Source of the DNA: Chimonanthus salicifolius
Lineage: Eukaryota > Streptophyta > Magnoliopsida > Laurales > Calycanthaceae
Assembly (NCBI GenBank): GCA_013350335.1
Contig: CM023536.1
Location: 12,219,520-12,283,519, forward strand
Direction: 5' to 3'
DNA: 64,000 bases
The first letter of the stretch is position 1. Every line of letters begins with the position of its first letter. Below are positions 32,631-43,110 of this stretch, in pieces. The position numbers and the translations under genes are program-made. Under the pieces are notes generated by a model, which was not told the origin of the DNA, searched no databases, and was given only the letters and a program-made list of their open reading frames with translations.

Positions 32631-34570
32631 TTAATGGTTGTTTTGCAGTCAAGTAAATTCTATTAATAAGGTAATTTTTTAGATAAGGTAATTTCCATTA
32701 ACATTGACAGATAAATGCCAGGTAATTTCCATTAACTTGAATCGGTTAACCCCAAGGTTTCAACCCAGCTTATTACGTGGTTTTGATGATAACAAATTTA
32801 TTGTCGAATTGCAATAACATTCTATATTTAAGCATAATGGGTATTAGCTGCAGCTTAAGAAGAAGGAAATGTGATTAGCTGTGAAGGAAACAAGTATTGA
32901 ATATCAAGATATCCAATACAAGCTATCTATGATGAAAGATGATGAAGATCACAAGACTCAAGACTTGAAAACAGAAGCATTGAAGACTACATGTCAAGAT
33001 CTTAGTCTTAGTGTGTGTGTTTTAGATTTGAATGTAAAGTTAATATTTTAATAGAACACACTAACTCAAGTGGTACCTCTAGGACCTTAAGAGACCAATA
33101 GATCATATCTAATAGGTTCCTGGATGATTATCCAAATCTCATAATTCATTTAAAATCACTATGGACTTGATATGAATTGATCTGGATAAGAGACAAATGA
33201 CACAAAAGTCGGACGAACAATGGTCTTTATCGGTCGACCAAGTGTGCTCAACTATAACACAATCTTGTCTTTGATATTTTCGGACAACCGCACACTTCTG
33301 GCCGATCGACCGATATATTTAGCTATCCAAACCAAAAGCTCTCTAATAAAATCGGACGACTGATAGTTGTTCACCAGTCAACCGATGAGCTCAAATGTTA
33401 AATCAAGAGCTCTGAGAAAAATCCGGACAACCGAATGTATTGAACTATCATACTATTAAGTGGAAATTCGGACCACCGAATATTTTACCAGTTGACCGAC
33501 TTTACGGAAAATGGTCATATTTTGGTTCCAACAGTCATAAACTTGAAAAGTCTTATATATAGGACCAATAGTGTGAGGAGAATCAGGCTTGAAGACACTT
33601 AACTACTTCCAATCTTAATACTCATTGTTCTCCCACTCACTGAGCTGAAAAAGCCCCAAATCACTTTTATATTACTACTTGAGCTAGTGTGGTTTGTTGA
33701 TTGATTAACTCGTAGGCTCGACCTCTTTCATATCCTTCCAAGTTACTCAAGAATCGCCATTGTATTTGGTATTGTTTTTATAAAAGGGTTAGTTCAACTC
33801 TATTGAAGAAGAAGAGTGTCTTCTACTTCAGATCATCTATGTGGGTCTCTCTCCACTCGTAAAGAGTTTTTATATCGGTTTGTGCTTCACCATTAAGAAG
33901 AATAAATAGTGGGTTTCAAATCTCAAAGGGCTCTCTTGAGTTGTGGACATGGGTCGTTTGCCGAACCTCACTAAATCGACGGTTTCAACTCTCTCTCTCT
34001 TCTCATCTATTTCTTTTACTTAGTTGCACGTCGCGATTCATTCATTACTACTTGTTATCTTGTATTTATTACTACTTGTTATCTTGTCTTGAATTTGTGT
34101 GAATCATCTATAAGCATTGAGGTTTGTTAGAATACTCAATTCACCCCCTTTTGGGTCTATATCTTTCAAATAAGAAAGCAAATTTGGGAACTAAATGCTA
34201 GGTAATCCATTAATTTCCATTAACGTTGAATCATCTACAAATAAGGAAACAAATTTGGAAATTAAATGGCAGGTAATCCATTAACGTTGAATTTGGGAAG
34301 CAAATTTAAAGAAACAAACAAAATTGGATAGGGATTTGAGGAGCTCAATTTTTGGGTCTCCAATTTGCAAATGGCGTGTGTGATTCTAAAAGCTAGGGTT
34401 TTCAGAAATTTTTGGCATTTGACGACTGGAAGTGAGGAGGAATGAGAATGCATGACCGTATGGAGTCCCACTTCTAGGAATTTGGAGAAGACTTAACATT
34501 GACAGGTAATTTCCATTAATTTTCATTCCAATATGCTGACAAATAAATGACATTAACGTTGTTGCCAATA
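32630..34570. repeat. Dispersed short repeat GGTAATTTCCATTAACGTTGA, split by a solo LTR
   Basis: Variants of TTCCATTAAC(G/A)TTGA preceded by AGGTAAT occur near 32630, 32690, 32725, 34205, 34275, 34510 and 34555. The copies left and right of about 32770-34165 look like one repeat block into which the LTR was inserted. Confidence 0.6.
32776..34168 (+). repeat. Solo LTR of a SIRE/Maximus-like copia element (about 1.4 kb)
   Basis: TGGTTTTGATGATAACAAAT near the left end and ACTCAATTCACCCCCTTTTG near the right end are typical of SIRE/Maximus LTR ends. CGGACGACTG/GGTCGACCG words recur in the first half (33210-33510). A 26-bp unit ending CTTGTTATCTTGT is doubled at about 34050-34095. No gag or pol follows. 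The target duplication is not clear, so the borders are approximate. Confidence 0.6.
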
Positions 34571-34619
34571 ATTTTTTTATATAAGATAATTTCAGTTGTA
34601 TACAATGCAGGAGATTTCT

Positions 34620-34995
34620 AATATATCGGTGATTTATTTTTTAAAATCGAAATATCGGCCGATGTCGGAAGGGTAATATTATTTTTTTCTTTATAATAAA
34701 ATTAGGTGAATTTTTTCAAATATTGTTAGATTTTATTTTTTATTTTTTTCAAAAAAAATATATATATCGTCCAATATATGTCATTTTATATATATCGGCC
34801 AATATCATAGCCGATATATATATTGTACAACAAATATATATCGTATTGGCCGATATATATCAACTCTTAAAAATCTAATATATATCGGTGGATACAATAC
34901 GTATTGACCAATATTTTCACCAAAGAGTCTATGTATCGGTCGATCCAATACGTATTGACAAATATTTTCACCAAAGAGTCTATGTTCCATAAAAT
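34620..34995. repeat. ATATCGGCCGAT-rich block with a 51-bp tandem duplication
   Basis: The palindromic words ATATCGGCCGATAT and TATATCGG recur many times. AATACGTATTGAC-AATATTTTCACC starts at 34896 and again at 34947 (51-bp period). It may be a MITE or satellite-like remnant. No target duplication was identified. Confidence 0.6.
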
Positions 34996-35400
34996 AAGAG
35001 ATTTTTATGCTTTGTTCTTTCAAATACAAAGATGACTAGGTGCTTACACATTTAAGATTCAAATTTAAAGGGATTTTCATAATGTTCACCCGTATCAAGA
35101 GTTTAAAGTTACAACACTTAAAATTTGACAAGTCATTTTGAAGTTAGGAATATCTCAAAAGTAAAAGAACTAGTCGTCTCCTGTCTTCCAATTTAAGGTG
35201 ATGAAACTCATTGTTGAATTCAAATATGAGTGGGCTCAAAATAAATGTCTTAGGTCTAATAACTAGATATGTTAATGATAGTCTTTTCTTTTTTAACTCC
35301 TTCACTTTTCACACTGTAAAATACAACTAAGTGGCTATGTTAGAGGTTTTCTTCGCATGTCTTTTTTTTTGAACTCTATATGTACCAAATATGATAATCA

Positions 35401-36308
35401 TGTTAAAATCTATGAGTAGAAATCGTTTTTGAAAACCGTTTATTAAAGATAAGATGTTCATGTGTTTATACACAGCACATTCTAAATGTACTGAGGTAAT
35501 GTGGGACTATGCTAACATTTTCTCTCAATGCTAGGGTTAGACACTCGACTCTACCCCTCTATGCAGGGCTGGAGATACGAACATGACCCGTCCTTTTAAT
35601 ACACTTACTTTGATACTGTAACGACCCATCCCGCTAGTATGATATTGTCCGTTCTGGGCCTCACACACGGCCCGCATGACTTTCATTTGGCGAGCCAATG
35701 CACTTTTGCTCCCAAAAGGCCTCATGCTAGAAGGAAGGATGCTACTACTTACATACCAGAGAATTTTCAATGCAACTAGCAATATAAGACTTTTTTCTCC
35801 ATAGGCATATTCCACACCATAGACCCCTTCTGGGGCGAAGTACTACAATCTACCCCCCTTAAAACCAGAGTCATCCCCGACTCTGCACACACAACAACCA
35901 AGCACACACCCTCAGGCAGAGAGTTAAATCATCCTCTGATACCATTTGTAACGGCCCGTCCCGCTAGCACAATATTGTCCACTTTAGGTCCACGCACACG
36001 GGCTCGCACGGCTTTGCATTTGTGAGCCAACCCATTATTGCTCCCAAAAGTCCTTGTGCTAGAAGGAGGAGGGATTCCAACTTATATCCCACAGAACAAC
36101 TCTCATCATAAACAATGTGGGACAAGTAGTGCCGAACCTGCCTACTTTTTCTCTCCCATCAATGCTCACACAAACACGGGATATTATAGATACCATGTTA
36201 AAACCCATGAGTAGAACTCACCCTCGAACGGACTATCAAAGAGAGGGTGTCCATGTGTTTATACACGTACATCCGGAGGTACTCAAGCGTTGTAGGACCA
36301 CGCTAACA
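35401..36308 (-). mobile_element. Outer TRIM with about 115-bp LTRs, interrupted by a second TRIM
   Basis: LTRs at 35401-35517 and 36196-36308 both run TGTTAAAA-C-ATGAGTAGAA.. to GCTAACA and share TCATGTGTTTATACAC. A CTTTGATACCA primer site (antisense) is recovered by joining 35607-35616 to 36194. AATCA (35396-35400) and AATCT (36309-36313) flank the element, a 4/5 match. There is no coding capacity. Confidence 0.82.
35617..36188 (-). mobile_element. Inner TRIM with GATAC target duplication
   Basis: LTRs 35617-35847 and 35947-36188 begin TGTAACG-CCC-TCCCGCTAG. Between them are an antisense polypurine tract (TACCCCCCTTAAAA) and an antisense primer site (CCTCTGATACCATT). GATAC flanks both sides (35612-35616, 36189-36193). 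The right end lacks the usual CA. The family is the widespread plant type beginning TGTAACGGCCCGTCCCGC. Its insertion point lies inside the primer site of the outer TRIM. Confidence 0.85.
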
Positions 36309-36313
36309 AATCT

Positions 36314-37190
36314 AAAAGTGACAAATAACTTGTTTGTGTTTAGCACTGAAAAATGACTATTTTACCCTTGAATATTGGATTAGTTAGCTTATGTTTTGTT
36401 TATATTATATATGTTTAATGTTGTTTTTGAGTTTTATAGGTTATTTTTAGAGAATACAAGGAATTGAGCTAAAATTGGAAGGAAATGCAGAAAAGTGGAC
36501 CATAATTGTTATTTTTGAAAAGTGTGTGTAATTTACCACTAATTTTTGGAATTTATTGTAAAATTATCTTAATTCAAATTCAACTATTAAAGTTTGGATT
36601 AGGATAATTAATTTTACGAGTTGCATTGTAAATGTGGGAAATTCACAACACTAGGCCCATTTATCTAGCCTAAAGTCCAAGTGTGCAATTGGAAGCCAAT
36701 GAGCCAAAGTCCACCAGTATTCCGGGCCAAATAAAAGTCAAGTATGCGATCCAAATCTAAAAGACCAAGGTGGGCTCTGCAATTTGAAGTATTGTAGAAG
36801 CAAGAAAGAGAGAATTTTGGAAGAAGGAATATTTTGACACAGCTTCAGTATTTTGGCCATAACTTTTCACTTCGATATCCGATTGCATTGATTCTTTTTG
36901 CGTTGGAAATAAGACTTCAAGATATACAACTTTGTATTCACTAAATTTTCGTGATTCGAATGTTTACTAGGTCAAAATTAAACTGTAAACTAGTGTTTGT
37001 GTAGAAAAATGAGATTTACACTCTACTTTCCAAACCAATCCAAAATCCCTAAAATCATGGAGTTTTATCTGCAAAATTCGCCCATGAATTGGAATAGACA
37101 GTGAATTTTGAATTAGAGAGAATTATGGATAAATTCTCTCAAAACCTTGCCTAATCCACTCTCTTTTGAACACTATAAATAGAGGTCCCA
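36314..37190. other. LTR-like DNA left of the gypsy solo LTR
   Basis: It ends with a TATA-box-like CACTATAAATAGAGG at 37171-37185 and resembles the promoter part of a plant LTR. It continues after 40429. No coding sequence is recognised. Confidence 0.4.
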
Positions 37191-38459
37191 TGTAATACCC
37201 TGACCCAGATTAGGCATATTTTAGCTTAATAAATCTTACTTAGAATGGTTAATGTAGAATATTTCGGTTAGGGCTTTGTGAAAAGCCAAGGTGTGGCCCA
37301 ATATGAGCTTGAAAGCTCAGTGATCCAGCTGGACGGGCAAAATGGTAATTTACCACTTATTATTATTATTTTATTAATTGTGTTATTATGTGATTATTAT
37401 TGGATGATATTATTTTTCTTAGTCAATGATTTCTATTTCTGATTTTAAAATGATTTTATTTTCAGAAAATAGTATTTAAACCGCCCGTCAAAACCCCGAA
37501 AGGAAGAAATAAATATTTTTAAACGATTTTTGAAATGAGATAAATTTTGTAACAAGTATATTATGTTAAGCCATTTTAGTATGGTCTAGTTTATCCTCTC
37601 AAACCCCAAAAAGGATGACTTTGAATGGTTTTATTTAACACAAGTTAAAACACGTAAATAGTGTTAAATTATAGTTTTTATTTAAATCAATGGTTTTTGT
37701 TGAGTTTTAAACCTCCAAATTTTTATGGTGATTAAAGTTCTTAAAACCCAACTTATCTATCAGGTTGGATTAAAATTTTCAAGCTTTAAAAGGATTGTTT
37801 TAAGTTGAAAATCAGATTTTATCAAAATTAGGGGCCTATTTGCAAAACTGGAAATCTGGAGGACTTATTTGCAACCAATGGTAACTTCTGTCGATTACTG
37901 TTTTGAACGTAAGCAGCAGCTGCATGCAGCTGCTCCGATTGATCAGTGATCTCTATAAGATCACCCCTCAGCCCAGCTCTCAATCTCCCTCAAATCTTCT
38001 CTTCTCTCAGTCTCTCAGCTGCTCTTTGAAAACCCAGTCGATCCTCTTAGCCTCTGTTTTCTCAGTTTTATTAACCGTAAGCTTAGAAGGAAAGATTTTC
38101 AAAGGTCAAATTTTCAGCTTAGGAACTCGAGTGAAGGTAACCACTGTGTTCCTTTTCAAATTTTAAGTGGTTTAGAATCAAGAAAAACCAATTTTGACCA
38201 AGATTTGAGTAAGAAAAATCGATTTGAAAATCTAAGAAAATTTTGATTTTTCTTGTAACAGTATGTCTTCAATGTTAAAATCGGATAGCTTGCTGAGCTT
38301 TAAAGTTCCAAATCACTCCCTATAGAAAGAGGGCTCACTGATGAGTCCATCTGACCGGTTGGATGTGAAAATCGAATCCGAGAAACCCACTGTTTCCAGA
38401 TTCGTATTTCATGCAGTGTCTGCCCGTCACTGTCTATTGTTGCAGACAGTGGAGGAAGA

Positions 38460-38850
38460 CGACTCTCGGACGGTCAGAGAGTCGATCTTCGGACGGTCCG
38501 AGGGTCACACCCTTCGGACGGTCCGAGAGGAACCCTTCGGACGTTCCGAGCTTCACCCGAAGCCCTGAAGCGTCCGAGGCTGACCAAACTCAGCCGGATC
38601 TTCCGAGCCGAGTTCGGAAGGACCGAACCCCACTCGGACGATCCGAGCCTCACTCTGCATATTCCGAGACACACAGACCCATCGAGACCAGTTTTTCGAA
38701 TTTTTCAGTTCGGAAGGACCTTCGGATGATCCGAGACCCGATCTTCGGACGATCCGAAGTCAGATCCAAGGTCCGAAGTCAGTGACTAGTTTAGGCAGTA
38801 GTTCGGATGATCCGAAGCCACAGTACCTGGTTCCGAGGCTTGTTCCGAGG
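38460..38850. repeat. Cluster of palindromic TCGGACGRTCCGA sites
   Basis: The palindrome CGGACGGTCCGAG or CGGACGATCCGAG and variants occur more than ten times within about 390 bp of the gypsy LTR, on no strict period. The TTCCGA half-site also recurs. The open frames here (to 124 codons) are by-products of the repeats. Confidence 0.8.
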
Positions 38851-38982
38851 GACCCAGTTTTTAAACATGAAATCTTGTTTGATTGTATGATGATGCATGT
38901 AATGTTAGTACCCATTTAAAATTAAAAATGTACTAACCCTCTTCTCTTATTACTATAGTGTATATACTATTGTATTCACTTA

Positions 38983-39065
38983 CAGGCCGACTCTATTTGT
39001 CGGGTACTGAGTGACTTCACTTCCAGGCCGACGCTATATTTGTCGGGCACTGAGTGACCTCGAGG
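38983..39065. repeat. Short tandem repeat in the gypsy LTR
   Basis: AGGCCGACTCTATTTGTCGGG and AGGCCGACGCTATATTTGTCGGG, each followed by ACTGAGTGAC, form two copies with a period of about 41 bp. Confidence 0.75.
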
Positions 39066-40429
39066 CCTTACTCAACATGTCAAATCTGGTTCTATCCAGA
39101 AGACAACCGAGAAGTGACCTGAGTATGTAGACCGAACTCAATAAGTCAATCTAGTCATACCCAAAAGACAATATGAGTTTTGGACTGAGCATTTTATTAT
39201 TATATACTGTGGATCGTTGTAACTTAAAATGATTAGAAACCAAGTAGGAGACTCAATTCCATTTACCTTGGAGATTTTTGGGAAAAAACAAGTATAGTTT
39301 TGAAATACTACTTGTGTGTATACTTTTGATGCTATGTATGATGACTTATAATTGATTGTGCACTTGTTTGCTTGTTTGAACAGAGACCGCGATACCACAC
39401 ATTTTCGGTGAGGCAACTTAACTTTGTAATAGGTGTAATCAGGTTTTTATTAAGATGGATCTTGAGCAATGAGTTGTTTCAGATTTGATGAACCAACCTA
39501 TGTGCCTAGACATAACGCACTGTTGTAAGAAGTGCTTATGAGGTTTATAAATGCTTATGATGTTGATCCTATGAGATATGTAATACTGTTTCCTCGTGCC
39601 CTTGACTATTGAATCAATATCGGCTATGTGTGTGAGATGGCTTACGTCTACTGGACCATGGGTGTCGACAGTTGCTGACTTGAGGAGTGTCAGTATCGGC
39701 CATGTGAGGGCTGGAGATGTACTTGTAAGGATGTATTTTGACCGTGTCGGGACTTAATACAATGGTCTCAGCGTAGTATGTAGGTATTACGTTGGATGAC
39801 AGCAGTAATGGAAAGAGATGATGAATTGTGGAAATGATGATGAAATTATACTTGATGTTGAGAATTTATTACCAAGCATAAGATATTCTATTGCAAATAT
39901 TGATTATGTACTAACCTGATGTTTACTTAAACTACACTGCTATATTTCCTTCACTGGGCTAGTTAGCTTACCCCACTCACCTTTCAGGAGATAAAGCCGA
40001 GGAGGAGAACCCTCTGTTTGAAACTTAGGGTGGATAAACTGTGACGTTGCTTCGGGATTCCCACTGAGGGGAATACCATTGTCTTTGCATTTTGGTTCTT
40101 GGAACCGTTTGTTTTTGTAAAGTACCGGGTGTGGTACTTGATTTGTGTTAACGTGATGTATTAAACTACCATACGACTGTAGTTACTCTGATGTTGAAAT
40201 GATAATTCGGTGTTGGAATTATGTGTTCATATTATGTGTTATGTTTGTATCTCTTTGGGGTAGATTTATGGTATATGTTTGAGTATACATGTTAGGATCA
40301 TGTGTGACATTTGGGTTTAACAGTTGATCCGGCCCAGTTAGACTTCTTGAGTGTCGTCTTAAGTTTTCAAAAAAAAAAAAAAAAAAATCAGTCGCGTTCT
40401 GGGCCCACCTTTCGGGTCGGGGCGTGACA

Positions 40430-41297
40430 CGCTAGGGCAAAGTAAAATTTGAATTTGGCGTCGGAGATTCAAGGCTTGGGCATGGAAGGAAGAAAAAGAA
40501 GAATGTGAGATTATTAGAATTATGGTTTTCCAATTGTTCTTTCATGTGTAATGAAAATTTCAATTTTATTTTCGTTCTTTATATGATTCTATGTTGAAAA
40601 TTTTATTAAAAAATTCAAGAAAAGTGAGACTAGTTTAGGATTGGTAAGAACTTGGATTTTTCAGTCTTAGGCTCTTTTTAAGAGTGGGGTTGTTTTAGAT
40701 CAGGAATTTCAAGTTGAAATTCTGCCTAAGCCTAAGATCGGAATTGAATTTTCTTAGTTTAATGAACTTCATAGATTTTATATTAAGAATTTTAATGATT
40801 GAGGGATTTGAATGCATGTTGAATAGTTTACGTGAGCTCCATGGTCTAGGCCATTATTTTATCATTAAAAGATGGTTGATTATGCCTCCATGAGTCTCTG
40901 ATCCAATTCCACTGTACATATGTAAATAAGTTTATTTGTTCATTATTCTTTATTTATTTTTTATTTTGTTTATAAATCCAATTCAAATGATGGAACTAAG
41001 TGTTCTAATTACATCTAGGTTAGATTTAGGTTATTTTTAGATTTCTTAATTGATTCCACCGTTAATTGTTTTAATTGGTTTTATTCCAAAGCTTACGATA
41101 GTTTATATTTTGTTAATATTTTTTTAATATATTTTTCGTAATTTTATTAGGTTCGACCTCGCATTCATTCGTTATATTAAACAATGGTTCGTGCGCTTAC
41201 GAGTTATAAATATAAAACTTTTATCACAAGAGTATGCTCAACTTTTATCTTATAAGAAAAATGATTGGTGGAGTGAAATTTCATCCACCTCTTATGA
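40430..41297. other. LTR-like DNA between the gypsy LTR and the Mutator-like element
   Basis: AT-rich, with TTTATTAAAAAATTC and AGGTTCGACCTCGCATTC words. It probably belongs to the same old LTR as 36314-37190. No gene is seen. Confidence 0.4.
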
Positions 41298-41305
41298 TAT
41301 GTTTA

Positions 41306-42600
41306 GGGAGCACTTACACACACCCGGTTTTTCTGCCTCTACACACCCGAATTCGAAAATTCTGATGAAATTACGATTCTGCCCCCGCGTTTCCATTCAT
41401 TCGAATGAATTCCCAGTTCATTTTGTCATTCATTCGAATGAATGGATTCATTCGAATGAATCACCAGTTCATTTTCGATTCATTCGAATGAATACATTCA
41501 TTCGAATGAATCACCGGTTCATTTTGGATTCATTCGAATGAATGGGCTGAACAGTAACACGGAGTACTGTTCAGCCCGATCATTCGAATGCCCAGTCGTT
41601 CGAATCCGCCGAATGGATTCATTCGAATGAATGACCAGTTCATCTTGGCATTCATTCGAATGAATCAATTCATTTGAATGACTGGACATTCATTCGAATG
41701 ATCGGGCTGAACAGTACTCCGTGTTACTGTTCAGCCCGATCATTCGAATCATTCGTACACGATTCCACTGAATACATTCATTCGAATGAATGACCAGTCA
41801 TTCGAATGAATGGGCTGAACAGTAACACGGAGTACTGTTCAGCCCGATCATTCGATTCATTCGCATACACAGCATTCATTCGAATGAATCAACTGATTCA
41901 TTCGAATGAATGCCTTCAAACGTGCATTCATTCGAATGAATCAGATGATTCATTCGAATGAATGTATCAGAGGCTGCCACGGAATGACAGTCCCTCTGGT
42001 TCAGCTGATTCATTCGAATGAATCAGCCCATTCATTCGAATGTATCCTCTGTTATCGGGCATTCATTCGAATGAATGGGATGATTCATTCGAATGAATGC
42101 ATCAGAGGCTGTCTGGGAATGACAGTCCAGGCATTCATTCGAATGAATCAGCCCATTCATTCGAATGAATGCCTGAAAATGTGCATTCATTCGAATGAAT
42201 GGGCTGATTCATTCGAATGAATGCCCTGGACTGCCATTCTCAGGCAGCCTCTGATGCATTCATTCGAATGAATCAGCCCATTCATTCGAATGAATGCCTG
42301 AAAAATGTGCATTCATTCGAATGAATGGCATGATTCATTCGAATGAATGCCCTGGACTGCCACTCTCAGGCAGCCTCTGATGCATTCATTCGAATGAATC
42401 AGCCCATTCATTCGAATGAATACCTGAAAATGTGCATTCATTCGAATGAATGGGATGATTCATTCGAATGAATTCCTGGACTGCCATTCTCAGGCAGTCT
42501 CTGATGCATTCATTCGAATGAATCAGACCATTCATTCGAATGAATGCACGTTTTCAAGGCATTCATTCGAATGAATGGGCTGATTCATTCGAATGAATGA
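41306..42600 (+). repeat. Left terminal inverted repeat with palindrome array
   Basis: After a 90-bp unique end (GGGAGCACTTACACACACCC.., CCGAATTCG, GCCCCCGCG), dozens of ATTCATTCGAATGAAT copies follow, spaced by short words such as CCAGTTCATTTT, GGGCTGA and GCCTCTGATGC. From 42173 a higher-order unit of 125-126 bp repeats about three times (CTGAAAATGTGC at 42173, 42298, 42424); this block is absent from the right arm. The open frames here read HSNE/RMNQ repeats and are not genes. Confidence 0.95.
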
Positions 42601-43108
42601 AACTTATATATAAATCGATCCACGAAATTTCACTCGTCTCATTCCATTCAAAACCCTAAACCCTCGTTTCCCTCTCCCTCTCCCTTCTCCCTTGAACCCC
42701 TTTCTCAATCCCTTCTCCCTTAAAACTTAAACCCCATTTTCAACACCCACTTTTCACCCTTAAACCCCTTTTGCAAACACTTCTCCCTACAACCTCATTT
42801 TCAACCCCCTTTTCAACTCTCTTTTCAATCCCAAACCCTTGAACCCCATTTCAATCACAAACCCTTATACTCCATTTTGAACCACGTTTTTCAAATAATT
42901 AACCCTAAAACCCCATTTTCAACCCCCCTTTTTAATCCCAAAATAATGAACCCCTTTTAAATCCCAAACCCTTAAAAAAAAATCATTCCCATTTTCAACA
43001 CACTCACTCTCTCAATCTGTTACCTCGGGTCGAAGTTATCTCTCTCAAGCTAATGTCTGGATCTCGTATCTCGAATCGAAGGTAAGTCCTATCTCAGTTT
43101 TTTTCTAG
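42601..43108 (+). promoter_or_regulatory. Leader region of the transposase gene, rich in CCCTAAACCC/CCCTTGAAC words
   Basis: Between the left TIR and the transposase frame lies a pyrimidine-rich stretch with many AACCCCATTTTCAA and CCCTTAAACCCC variants (42650-42990). It looks like a transcribed leader. ATGTCTGGATCTCG at 43053 begins a 10-codon frame ending at GGTAAG, similar to the first exon of related MULEs, but only 27 bp separate it from the next frame, too short for an intron. Confidence 0.5.
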
Positions 43109-43110
43109 AA

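Larger units (their letters stand above)
37191..40429 (+). repeat. Large solo LTR (3.2 kb), probably Ty3/gypsy
   Basis: The left end TGTAATACCCTGACCC and the right end GGTCGGGGCGTGACA are typical of long plant gypsy LTRs. There is no gag or pol beside it. The flanks TCCCA (37186-37190) and CGCTA (40430-40434) do not match, so a simple insertion followed by solo-LTR formation is not proven. An A run at 40369-40387 lies near the right end. Confidence 0.65.

Noticed and set aside
38341..38785. 75- and 124-codon frames in the gypsy LTR
   Set aside because: They are by-products of the TCGGACGRTCCGA repeats.
41191..42220. Open frames reading RMN/HSNE repeats in the left TIR (and their mirror at 47991-48302)
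   Set aside because: They are translations of the ATTCATTCGAATGAAT array on either strand, with no start context or domain.
41380..42600. Regularly spaced short repeats resembling a CRISPR array
   Set aside because: The repeat is a perfect palindrome of a plant transposon TIR, the spacers are themselves repeated, and there are no cas genes.
43053..43110. A first exon MSGSRISNR for the transposase joined by GTAAG..TCTAG
   Set aside because: The gap would be 27 bp, too short for a plant intron, and the splice would shift the frame.
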